From Gammaproteobacteria bacterium (GTDB lineage Bacteria > Pseudomonadota > Gammaproteobacteria > Pseudomonadales > Azotimanducaceae), in NCBI GenBank assembly GCA_030430515.1, contig JAUIKX010000172.1:1-7407 (forward strand): DNA of 7,407 bases, read 5' to 3'. Every line of letters begins with the position of its first letter. Position 1 is the first letter of the stretch. The notes below the pieces were generated by a model. It was not told where the DNA came from. It saw only the letters and a list, made by a program, of their open reading frames with translations, and did no database searches. Positions 1 to 6,024 of this stretch are shown in pieces. The translations under genes were made by a program, and so were the position numbers.

Positions 1-173
1 GTATGGGCGGGGGTTACTACGATCGAACGTTCGGACCACTGCACCAGTCTCTACGACCCAAACTGGTCGGCACGGCTCATGCACTGCAGGAGGCGCCGGG
101 GCCGATTGAGAGGCGATCGTGGGACGTTCCCGTGGATGATGTTTTTACAGAGTGCGGGAACATTACAATTTAA
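1..173 (+). CDS. ygfA: 5-formyltetrahydrofolate cyclo-ligase, C-terminal 56 residues (5' end outside window)
   Basis: This cytosolic enzyme uses ATP to cyclise 5-formyltetrahydrofolate to 5,10-methenyltetrahydrofolate, returning a storage or inhibitory folate to the one-carbon pool. Only the last 56 codons are visible, in the frame starting at base 3 and ending with TAA at 171-173. The piece opens with MGGGYYDR, the family's glycine-rich nucleotide-binding motif, which normally lies about 50-60 residues from the C-terminus. It ends with WDVPVDD and a TE pair, matching the family's typical W-D-x-P-x-D C-terminal signature. The two leading bases GT fit the glycine codon that usually precedes the motif. 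In many gammaproteobacteria this gene follows the 6S RNA gene; that region lies outside the window, so the link is inference. No terminator-like hairpin with a T-run follows the stop. Confidence 0.93.
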   Translation, partial: MGGGYYDRTFGPLHQSLRPKLVGTAHALQEAPGPIERRSWDVPVDDVFTECGNITI

Positions 174-237
174 TACTTGAATACGTATTCATATATATAG
201 AAAATTCTCGGCCATCCATTGATCGAGACCCTGCGTC
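174..237 (+). promoter_or_regulatory. AT-rich intergenic region, probable promoter of the methyltransferase-def unit
   Basis: This 64-bp gap lies between the cyclo-ligase stop and the methyltransferase start. Its first half is strongly AT-rich, with an alternating TA run at 191-199, and stands out from the GC-rich surroundings. TTGAAT at 177-182 could be a -35 element, but no good -10 hexamer sits 16-18 bp downstream, so I do not define a precise promoter. The gap holds the 178-191 palindrome. The Shine-Dalgarno sequence before the ATG at 238 is weak, with only a GAG about 10 bases upstream. Confidence 0.4.
178..191. promoter_or_regulatory. Perfect 14-bp palindrome TGAATACGTATTCA, possible operator (ArgR-box-like)
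   Basis: The two half sites TGAATAC and GTATTCA are exact reverse complements with no spacer, as expected for a site bound by a dimeric repressor. It starts 5 bp after the cyclo-ligase stop and 47 bp ahead of the methyltransferase ATG. The pattern TGAAT-N4-ATTCA matches the half sites of the enterobacterial ArgR box, although the centre here is ACGT rather than four A/T bases. Arginine operators usually carry two boxes with centres about 21 bp apart, and I find no convincing second copy. The binding protein is therefore unknown, and a TetR- or GntR-type regulator is as likely. Confidence 0.4.
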
Positions 238-852
238 ATGACCACCCTCGCGATCATCCTCAGCACCGTCTGGGGGCTCGTTCTCTTCGTCCTGCGTACG
301 CTCATACAGCTCGCCCGCACCGGCGCCACCGGCATCAACGGCTTTCACGGATCGATCGGCTCCGTACCGTGGCTTGCCGGCAGCGGCGCTACCCTCGGTA
401 TCGCATTGACGTTTGCCGCGCCATGGGCTGCCGTCTATCAGTGGCCAGGCGGGCCGACCTGGTTCCACGCGCCCGATGTGCATCTCGTGGGCAGCGGTCT
501 TGCGGTGGCCGGCATTCTCGGGGCGGCCTTCGCGCAGCTCGGCATGGGGAGCGCCTGGCGTATAGGCGTCAGCAGTGAGGAGCAGACAATCCTCGTCACC
601 GACGGCATGTACGCCTGGGTGCGCAACCCCATCTACACCTTCATGGGTCTCTACTTCACGGGCTACTGGCTGGTGCTGCCCAGCACTCTGAACGGGATCG
701 CCATAGTCATGGCCGGTATCGGTATCCACCTGCAGGTCCGACACGTAGAGGAGCCGCATCTGCATCTCGCTCACGGCAATCAATACCTCGCCTACGCAAG
801 GCGCGTCGGCCGTTACCTGCCCGGCATCGGCCGGTTTAAGATGACCGGCTGA
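238..852 (+). CDS. Isoprenylcysteine carboxyl methyltransferase-like (ICMT/PEMT family) integral membrane methyltransferase
   Basis: This 204-residue protein belongs to the ICMT/phospholipid methyltransferase-like membrane family, whose characterised members methylate a lipid-linked substrate from S-adenosylmethionine. Hydrophobic segments are visible near residues 4-24, 44-66, 82-103 and 132-165. The family's C-terminal cofactor core is intact: WRIGV (107-111), LVTDGMYAWVRNPIY (119-133), the acidic pair EE at 171-172 followed by H174, then G180, Y183 and Y186, and a closing RYLP at 192-195. The length is normal for bacterial members. The true substrate is unknown, because bacteria lack prenylated CAAX proteins as a rule; lipids, quinones or small thiols are possible. 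The ATG at 238 was chosen because the first membrane helix begins at residue 4, although its ribosome site is weak. The def gene starts 17 bp after its stop, so the two are probably co-transcribed. Confidence 0.8.
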   Translation: MTTLAIILSTVWGLVLFVLRTLIQLARTGATGINGFHGSIGSVPWLAGSGATLGIALTFAAPWAAVYQWPGGPTWFHAPDVHLVGSGLAVAGILGAAFAQLGMGSAWRIGVSSEEQTILVTDGMYAWVRNPIYTFMGLYFTGYWLVLPSTLNGIAIVMAGIGIHLQVRHVEEPHLHLAHGNQYLAYARRVGRYLPGIGRFKMTG

Positions 853-869
853 AAAACAGAGGCGCTGCT

Positions 870-1406
870 ATGGCCATCAGACGCATTCTCCGCATGGGGC
901 ACCCACACCTTCGCCAGCGCGCATCAGACGTGCCGCTCGAAATACTCGGCACCGAGCCCTTCGAGCGGCTGCTGGCTGATATGAAAGACACCCTGCACGA
1001 CTACGGCGGTGTGGGCCTGGCGGCGCCACAGATCGGCGAAGGCCTGCGTACGGCGATCATCGAGCTGCCAGGCGGACCAACACGATATGGCGAGCTCGAA
1101 CCCATTCCGCTGACCACGTTCATCAATCCCGTCATCGAGGTGCTGAGCGAAAAGACTGCGGGGTTCTGGGAAGGGTGCCTGTCAGTGCCTGGCCTTCGAG
1201 GATTCGTGGAGCGTCCGCAGCACGTGCGCGTGAGCTACACCGACATCCAGGGGCTTACGCAGACACTGGAACTTCAGGGCTTTCCCGCAACGGTGGTGCA
1301 GCACGAGTTCGATCATCTGGACGGCACGCTCTACATCGACCGCATCACCGACACCCGCAGGCTTGCGTTCGAGGAAGAGTTCAACCGCCATATACTGACT
1401 ACCTGA
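870..1406 (+). CDS. def: Peptide deformylase
   Basis: The enzyme removes the formyl group from the N-terminal formyl-methionine of new proteins, using a bound metal ion, normally Fe2+. All three family motifs are intact in the 178-residue product: GVGLAAPQ (47-54), EGCLS (101-105) and HEFDH (145-149). Cys103, His145 and His149 are the expected metal ligands, Glu146 the general base and Gln54 the oxyanion helper. AGAGG at 858-862 lies 7 bases before the ATG and supports this start. The gene is not beside fmt, which usually accompanies the main def copy in proteobacteria. The WEGCLSVPGLRG context resembles the stand-alone paralog seen in Pseudomonas and Xanthomonas, so a second def elsewhere in the genome is likely (inference). 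Its 3' end overlaps ilvA by 8 bp in convergent orientation. Confidence 0.96.
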   Translation: MAIRRILRMGHPHLRQRASDVPLEILGTEPFERLLADMKDTLHDYGGVGLAAPQIGEGLRTAIIELPGGPTRYGELEPIPLTTFINPVIEVLSEKTAGFWEGCLSVPGLRGFVERPQHVRVSYTDIQGLTQTLELQGFPATVVQHEFDHLDGTLYIDRITDTRRLAFEEEFNRHILTT

Positions 1407-2913
1407 GGAACAGGTCGTACGCGGCGTTGCTCGATTCCTCCCAGAAACGGTAGCCGATGCGCTCGAGGAACGCTTCGAGGCTTGCACTGTCCGTGCGCCG
1501 CCCCTCGAAACCAACCAGCACCCGACCCCAGGCCGCGCCGTGGTTCCGATAGTGGAACAGGGTGATGTTCCAGCGGCTGCCGAGGCCATTGAGGAACTTC
1601 ATGAGCGCACCTGGCCGTTCGGGAAACTCGAAGCGGTAAAGCAGCTCTGAGGTCTCCCCCGTGCCGCGGCCACCGACCATGTGGCGCACATGCAGTTTGG
1701 CGGTTTCGTTCAGGGTCATGTCCGCCACCGCGTAGCCCGCCCCTTCGAGGTCTGCTATCAGCTGCCGACTATCCTCCGGTGCACTGACCTGAGCACCGAC
1801 GAACACGTGTGCCGCCTCGGGACCCGAACGGCGATAGTTGAACTCGGTAACGGAGCGCTTGCCGAGGGTACGACAGAACTTGCGGAAGCTGCCGGACGCC
1901 TCTGGAATCGTTACTCCGAGAATCACCTCACGATGTTCGCCCACCTCCGCGCGTTCGGAAATATGTCGTAGACGGTCGAAATTGACATTCGCACCACTGA
2001 CAACCGCTATGGCCGTGCCGAGCGGGCCTTTTGCCTCGACATACTTCTTCATACCGGCAATGCTCACCGCGCCTGCGGGCTCGGCAATGGAGCGCATGTC
2101 GTCGTAGAGATCCTTGATCGCAGCACAGATTTCATCGGTGCTCACCGTCACCACATCGTCGACGTACTTTCTGCAGATCTTGAACGTTTCCTTGCCGATC
2201 TGAGCCACAGAGATGCCATCGGCAAAAAGATCCAGCGCGTCGTAGGGCAGCCTGACCCGTTTACCGGCTGCAAGCGCGGCAGAAAGACAGGCGGAACCCT
2301 CAGATTCAACACCGATCACCTGCACATCCGGCCGCAGATACTTCACGTATGCCGCGATGCCGGAAATCAGCCCGCCGCCGCCGACCGGCACGAAGATGGC
2401 GTCGAGGTCACCGCCGTGCTGATTGAGCATCTCCATGCCCACCGTACCCTGACCGGCAATCACATCGGGATCATCGTAGGGGTGCACGTAGGTCAGGCCT
2501 TTTTCCTCCGCCAGCGCATCCGCGTGCTTCGACGCTTCATCGTAGGTGTCGCCATGGAGGATCACGTGGCCGCCAAGACGGCGTACCGCGTTCACCTTGA
2601 TGCTCGGCGTGTTGCGGCCCATGACGATATGCGCCTTGCAACCGAGCTCTCTCGCAGACAGCGCCACACCCTGGGCGTGGTTGCCGGCAGAAGCCGTGAC
2701 CACGCCGCGCTTCAGTTCTTCGGCGGTGAGCCCGGCCATCTTGTTATATGATCCGCGCAGCTTGAACGAGAACACCGGCTGCATGTCTTCGCGCTTGGCG
2801 AGCACGTTGGTGCCAAGGCGATCAGACAGCCCGTCAAGACGCTGCAGGGGCGTTGTGCGGGCCACATCGTAGACCCGGGCCGCGAGAATTTTTTTGACGT
2901 AGCGTTCGAGCAT
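1399..2913 (-). CDS. ilvA: Threonine ammonia-lyase (threonine dehydratase), biosynthetic type
   Basis: This PLP enzyme deaminates L-threonine to 2-oxobutanoate, the committed step of isoleucine synthesis. The 504-residue product is full length (E. coli IlvA is about 514). The catalytic domain covers roughly residues 1-320: Lys51 in SFKLRG is the Schiff-base lysine, SAGNHAQG (75-82) binds the substrate carboxylate, PVGGGGL (176-182) holds the PLP phosphate, and SGANVNFDRLR (306-316) closes the domain. Two ACT-like regulatory repeats follow, near 328-401 and 423-497, the arrangement expected for isoleucine inhibition and valine activation; catabolic TdcB-type enzymes lack both. The ATG at 2911-2913 begins MLERYVKKIL, matching the usual family N-terminus, although the ribosome site is weak. 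It is divergent from rpiA across 39 bp. I see no leader peptide with runs of branched-chain codons, so classical attenuation is not supported. Confidence 0.97.
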   Translation of the reverse strand: MLERYVKKILAARVYDVARTTPLQRLDGLSDRLGTNVLAKREDMQPVFSFKLRGSYNKMAGLTAEELKRGVVTASAGNHAQGVALSARELGCKAHIVMGRNTPSIKVNAVRRLGGHVILHGDTYDEASKHADALAEEKGLTYVHPYDDPDVIAGQGTVGMEMLNQHGGDLDAIFVPVGGGGLISGIAAYVKYLRPDVQVIGVESEGSACLSAALAAGKRVRLPYDALDLFADGISVAQIGKETFKICRKYVDDVVTVSTDEICAAIKDLYDDMRSIAEPAGAVSIAGMKKYVEAKGPLGTAIAVVSGANVNFDRLRHISERAEVGEHREVILGVTIPEASGSFRKFCRTLGKRSVTEFNYRRSGPEAAHVFVGAQVSAPEDSRQLIADLEGAGYAVADMTLNETAKLHVRHMVGGRGTGETSELLYRFEFPERPGALMKFLNGLGSRWNITLFHYRNHGAAWGRVLVGFEGRRTDSASLEAFLERIGYRFWEESSNAAYDLFLR

Positions 2914-2952
2914 GACTCAGGTTTTCGACCACCAGCGAAGGGGCGCGCAAGT
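2914..2952. promoter_or_regulatory. 39-bp divergent spacer between ilvA and rpiA
   Basis: This spacer is the whole non-coding space between two genes transcribed away from each other, so each promoter must lie partly inside the coding region of the other gene, or the transcripts start within the spacer. On the + strand, GAAGGGG at 2937-2943 is the rpiA ribosome site, 9 bases from its ATG. TTGACG at 2894-2899, inside the start of ilvA, is a fair -35 element for rpiA, but the matching -10 position (about 2917-2922) is poor. On the - strand a CATACT-like -10 for ilvA lies at the start of rpiA without a good -35. No operator-like inverted repeat is visible. Confidence 0.4.
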
Positions 2953-3621
2953 ATGAACCAAGACGAGCAGAAACGCAGGGTAGCTGAAGCGGCGCTGTCC
3001 CATATCGACGCTGAGCTGACGCCCGACACTGTTCTCGGTATCGGCACCGGCTCAACAGCCAACCAGTTCATTGACCTCCTGGGTCAGGTGCGCCACAAGT
3101 TCAGCGCCGCGGTTGCGAGCTCGGAGGCTTCGGCGCAGCGGCTGAAAGCAAACGGTATTCATGTCCTGGACCTCACCGCTGCACCCGACCTGCCCTTTTA
3201 TATCGATGGCGCAGACGAGGTGAACGCCGCGGGAGAAATGATCAAAGGCGGCGGCGGTGCACTCACCCGCGAGAAGATCGTGGCCAGCGCAGCTGCGCAA
3301 TTTGTCTGCATTGTCGATGAAAGCAAGGAAGTGGACGTGCTCGGACAATTTCCTCTTCCCATCGAGGTCATTCCAATGGCCCGTTCTTTGGTTGGTCGAG
3401 CCATGGTCCGCTTCGGCGGCATGCCGGAACTTCGGGAGGGCTTCACCACCGACAACGGCAACCTGATTCTCGATGTTTACAACCTGGCCATTACCGATCC
3501 GCTGAACATGGAAAGAACCCTCAACGACATACCCGGCATCGTCTCCTGCGGGATTTTCGCCATCAACAAAGCGGATACGGTCATCGTTGGTTGCAGCAAC
3601 GGCGACGTGCGCGTTCGCTGA
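2953..3621 (+). CDS. rpiA: Ribose-5-phosphate isomerase A
   Basis: The enzyme interconverts ribose 5-phosphate and ribulose 5-phosphate in the non-oxidative pentose phosphate pathway, in the cytosol. The 222-residue product has the normal length (E. coli RpiA is 219). Family motifs appear in order: GIGTGST (29-35) for phosphate binding, SSEAS (56-60), YIDGADEVN (83-91), IKGGGGALTREK (97-108), and NGNLILDV followed by DP in the C-terminal half. Asp85, Asp88, Lys98 and Glu107 align with E. coli Asp81, Asp84, Lys94 and Glu103, all with an offset of four, so the active site is complete. The ATG at 2953 is supported by GAAGGGG 9 bases upstream. It is divergent from ilvA, and its stop lies 3 bp from the end of the convergent dehydrogenase gene. 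In many relatives serA lies near rpiA, but it is not in this window. Confidence 0.97.
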   Translation: MNQDEQKRRVAEAALSHIDAELTPDTVLGIGTGSTANQFIDLLGQVRHKFSAAVASSEASAQRLKANGIHVLDLTAAPDLPFYIDGADEVNAAGEMIKGGGGALTREKIVASAAAQFVCIVDESKEVDVLGQFPLPIEVIPMARSLVGRAMVRFGGMPELREGFTTDNGNLILDVYNLAITDPLNMERTLNDIPGIVSCGIFAINKADTVIVGCSNGDVRVR

Positions 3622-3624
3622 AGT

Positions 3625-4992
3625 TCAGAGCAGTTTTCCCGGATTCATGATGCCGTTGGGGTCGAACACCGCCTTCACCGCCCTCATGGCCTCGATCTCC
3701 GCATCGCTACGGCTGTAGCCGAGAAAGTCCCGTTTCAGGAGGCCAACGCCATGCTCTGCTGAAACGCTGCCGTTCTTCGCCTGAACCAGCGCAAACAGCT
3801 CCGGGCTGATCGTATGGCAACGTTCGTAGAATGCCTCGTCGCTCAAGCCTTCCGGCTTGAGGATGTTCAAGTGCAGGTTGCCGTCGCCGATATGACCGTA
3901 CCAGCACACCTCGAGGTCGGGATAGCGCCTGCTCACAAGTGCATCTACCGAATCGAGAAATTCAGGAACGTCCGCGATCTGGACGGAAACATCGTTCTTG
4001 TAGGGGTGTTCCGGCGCCAGGCTTTCAGAGATCCCTTCACGCAGGTACCAGAGTTTTTTCGCCTGCTCGCGGGACTGGCTGAGTACGCCGTCCATGACGA
4101 TGCCTCTCGCGCACAGCACCTCGAACGCTTCGAACACTTTGCCTTCTGCGCTCAGGTCGAACTCAATGAGTGCATAAAAAGGTGTCGATACGCTGAGTGG
4201 TGCCTGCACGGTTTTGTGGGCGATGACTTTCCTGAGGCAGAGATCGGAAAAGAACTCGAAGGCGCTGAGCGTCACCGCTTCAGCCATTCTTTCGAGCACT
4301 TGAAGTATATGGTTGAGCGTCTGCACGCCAAGCACCATCACGCGCTGCTCTTCAGGTCGGGGTGCCAGCCGCATGTCCGCTTCCACAATCAGCCCGAGCG
4401 TGCCCTCGGAACCGATGAACAGGTGCCGGAAGTCGTACCCGGTGGCGTTCTTGACCAGGCCGTGGTTCAGACGCAGCAACTCTCCGCGTCCCGTCACCAC
4501 CGTGAGTCCGGCAACCCAGTCGCGGGTCAGGCCGTAGCGGATGACCTTGATACCACCCGCGTTCGTCGCAATGTTACCCCCGATCTGGCTGGAGCCGGCG
4601 CTGGCGAAGTCAACCGGGTAGAAAAAACCTTTCTCATCTGCATAGTCCTGGAGGACCTGGGTGATCACCCCTGCCTCACAGCGCACGATGCGATCCGTGG
4701 GGTTGAACCCGAGAATGCGGTTCATTCGGTCGAAGGACAGCACCACTTCACCACCGCCTGCTACCGCACCGCCGGAAAGACCGGTTCTGCCGCCCGAGGG
4801 GACGATTTTCAGATCGTGGCCGTTCGCAATGCAGACCAGCTGCACCACTTCGTCAACGCTCTCGGGGAAGGCAACACACGCAGGGGAGGCGGCAAAGCTG
4901 GTCGTTCGATCCGTGCCCCAGCGCGCCAGGGCTTCGTCGTCGAAGCGCAACCGTCGCGGCGGCAGCAGCTGAGAAAGCGGGTGATCGCTCAC
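3625..4992 (-). CDS. FAD-linked D-2-hydroxyacid dehydrogenase, probably D-2-hydroxyglutarate dehydrogenase
   Basis: This 455-residue flavoprotein of the vanillyl-alcohol oxidase/GlcD family probably oxidises D-2-hydroxyglutarate to 2-oxoglutarate and passes electrons to a flavoprotein or quinone acceptor. The FAD domain (about 32-212) shows PSGGRTGLSGG (65-75), NIATNAGG (140-147) and GYDFRHLFIGSEGTLG (185-200). The C-terminal domain has GHIGDGNLH (366-374), SAEHGVG (411-417) and an FDPNGIMNPGKLL tail. His367, His374 and Glu413 match the divalent-metal ligands of this family. The pattern LREGIxE (317-323) followed by KNDVS (332-336) resembles the substrate-carboxylate region of D-2-hydroxyglutarate dehydrogenases rather than GlcD; D-lactate dehydrogenase remains the alternative. 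The GTG at 4992 is preferred over the GTG at 5001 (458 residues) because GAGGTG lies 8 bases upstream and the start overlaps the hydrolase stop as GTGA. In Pseudomonas the homologous enzyme removes D-2-hydroxyglutarate made by SerA. Confidence 0.85.
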   Translation of the reverse strand: MSDHPLSQLLPPRRLRFDDEALARWGTDRTTSFAASPACVAFPESVDEVVQLVCIANGHDLKIVPSGGRTGLSGGAVAGGGEVVLSFDRMNRILGFNPTDRIVRCEAGVITQVLQDYADEKGFFYPVDFASAGSSQIGGNIATNAGGIKVIRYGLTRDWVAGLTVVTGRGELLRLNHGLVKNATGYDFRHLFIGSEGTLGLIVEADMRLAPRPEEQRVMVLGVQTLNHILQVLERMAEAVTLSAFEFFSDLCLRKVIAHKTVQAPLSVSTPFYALIEFDLSAEGKVFEAFEVLCARGIVMDGVLSQSREQAKKLWYLREGISESLAPEHPYKNDVSVQIADVPEFLDSVDALVSRRYPDLEVCWYGHIGDGNLHLNILKPEGLSDEAFYERCHTISPELFALVQAKNGSVSAEHGVGLLKRDFLGYSRSDAEIEAMRAVKAVFDPNGIMNPGKLL

Positions 4993-5933
4993 CAGCTGCA
5001 CACCTCATCGAGCCAGCACCACATTTGCTCGCGAATCGCTTCCGACTCATTGACCAGATGATGACGGGCTTCAGGAATCTCCAGCACCTTCGGCGTGTAG
5101 CGCCTGTGCAGCGTCCTCAAAGTATGCTGCCAGTCCACCGTTCTGTCGGCGTGCCCCTGAATGACGATCGGCGAGAGCTCCGGTCTGGGCGGGTACTTTT
5201 CGAACCGGTTTTTCCACTCGACCATCGCCGCCACCCACGCCACCGGTAGAACGTGCGCCTGCAGCGGGTCGCGATGTTGAAAGGCAACGAATTCGGCATT
5301 GTCTGCGTTGTTGGTGATATTGCGTTTTCGATCGCTGATGAATCCTTTCACGAGGTGGAAATAGAAACGCAGCAGCGACCAGCCGTAAGGGCGCACCAGC
5401 GGTGCAAGCAGCACCAGGTTATCGAAGCCGACGTCAGCGTTCTGCTCGAGATACTCCAGCAGAACGGCTCCGCCCATGCTCTGGCCGACTGCCTGGGTGG
5501 GGAACGGCAAAACGTCACCACTGCGCACACAGTCCAGAGAGAGCACGTGATCGACAGCCGATACATACGTGTCGAAGCTATCGATGTTCGCCCGCTCACC
5601 CGAGGAGAGGCCGTGCCCGGGAAGATCGAGCGACAGCACCGCCAGCCCACGGCTGAGCAGGTGCTCGATGAGATACATGTAAAGGCCGGTGTGATCGTAG
5701 TAGCCGTGGCATACAAGAACGGTTGCCGTACAGCGCTCCGGAACAAAGGCCTGCACACAGATCCAGTGACGGCCGTTATCGGTGCGGCCGATGTAATGAT
5801 CCACTTCGCTGTGAAAGCCGTAGAAGGCCCGGTAAGCCGCCAGCTCTGCAGGCGGCTCGAAGCCCGACGAGAGGTCTACCTCACCCAGCTCCTTGAGGAG
5901 CCTTGATGCGTTGAAGTCCGCCTCGCCACGCAT
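4989..5933 (-). CDS. Alpha/beta hydrolase, lysophospholipase/monoacylglycerol lipase-like
   Basis: This 314-residue serine hydrolase has the fold and motif order of the lysophospholipase/monoglyceride lipase group (Hydrolase_4 type). HGYYDH (76-81) forms the oxyanion region, LDLPGHGLSSGE (102-113) is the family signature, GQSMGG (150-155) is the nucleophile elbow with Ser152, Asp263 in GHADRTVDW is the acid, and His291 or His292 in ARHHLVNE is the base, so the triad is complete. I see no signal peptide, so it is probably cytoplasmic or loosely membrane-associated; the natural ester is not predictable. The ATG at 5931-5933 is the first available: an in-frame TAG lies nine codons upstream, inside the adjoining hairpin, and the next candidate (GTG at codon 44) would remove conserved N-terminal sequence. 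There is no Shine-Dalgarno sequence, because the hairpin at 5934-5965 touches the ATG. Its 3' end overlaps the dehydrogenase start, so the two are probably expressed together. Confidence 0.85.
   Translation of the reverse strand: MRGEADFNASRLLKELGEVDLSSGFEPPAELAAYRAFYGFHSEVDHYIGRTDNGRHWICVQAFVPERCTATVLVCHGYYDHTGLYMYLIEHLLSRGLAVLSLDLPGHGLSSGERANIDSFDTYVSAVDHVLSLDCVRSGDVLPFPTQAVGQSMGGAVLLEYLEQNADVGFDNLVLLAPLVRPYGWSLLRFYFHLVKGFISDRKRNITNNADNAEFVAFQHRDPLQAHVLPVAWVAAMVEWKNRFEKYPPRPELSPIVIQGHADRTVDWQHTLRTLHRRYTPKVLEIPEARHHLVNESEAIREQMWCWLDEVCSW
5001..5006 (-). promoter_or_regulatory. Shine-Dalgarno GAGGTG deciding the dehydrogenase start
   Basis: On the - strand GAGGTG occupies 5006-5001, inside the last codons of the hydrolase gene, 8 bases before the GTG at 4992. 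That GTG shares four bases (GTGA, 4992-4989) with the hydrolase TGA. The other candidate start, the GTG at 5001, would begin inside this motif and has no ribosome site of its own. The layout suggests translational coupling of hydrolase and dehydrogenase. Confidence 0.65.
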
Positions 5934-5965
5934 GCTAGCAGCCTGTTGAAAAACAGGCTGCTAGC
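5934..5965. repeat. Hairpin 1: 14-bp perfect inverted repeat touching the hydrolase ATG
   Basis: The left arm GCTAGCAGCCTGTT (5934-5947) and right arm AACAGGCTGCTAGC (5952-5965) are exact reverse complements around the four-base loop GAAA (TTTC on the - strand). The arm ends directly next to the hydrolase start codon at 5933. It includes two copies of GCTAGC; CTAG is an infrequent tetranucleotide in many proteobacterial genomes. The core TGTTGAAAAACA recalls ends of some insertion sequences, from memory only. Confidence 0.9.
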
Positions 5966-5967
5966 GT

Positions 5968-5984
5968 CTGGCCAGGGCTGGCCA
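5968..5984. repeat. Short repeated palindrome CTGGCCA
   Basis: CTGGCCA occurs at 5968-5974 and again at 5978-5984. Because TGGCCA is itself a palindrome, the two copies can also pair as a 6-bp stem with the loop GGGC. The second copy overlaps the outer arm of hairpin 2, so the two pairings would compete. Confidence 0.5.
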
Positions 5985-6024
5985 AGCGCAAATCGACCAC
6001 ATAAGTGGTCGATTTGACGTTGGC
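5981..6024. repeat. Hairpin 2: bipartite inverted repeat, 12-bp inner and 5-bp outer arms
   Basis: The inner arms CAAATCGACCAC (5989-6000) and GTGGTCGATTTG (6005-6016) pair perfectly around the loop ATAA. Beyond a 3-by-3 unpaired bulge, GCCAA (5981-5985) pairs with TTGGC (6020-6024). The stem is not followed by a T-run on either strand, so a simple Rho-independent terminator is not supported. Confidence 0.88.

Noticed and set aside
163..783. 206-codon open frame on the - strand opposite the methyltransferase
   Set aside because: It shows no domain or ribosome site, while the + strand frame carries a full family signature with membrane helices.
3814..5061. Long open frame of 415 codons on the + strand
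   Set aside because: It lies antisense to the dehydrogenase, whose motifs are intact over the same span. The translated product has no recognisable domain and looks like a GC-rich shadow frame.
5253..5906. 217-codon open frame on the + strand opposite the hydrolase
   Set aside because: It is a shadow of the hydrolase gene, which has a complete catalytic triad. The antisense product resembles no family.
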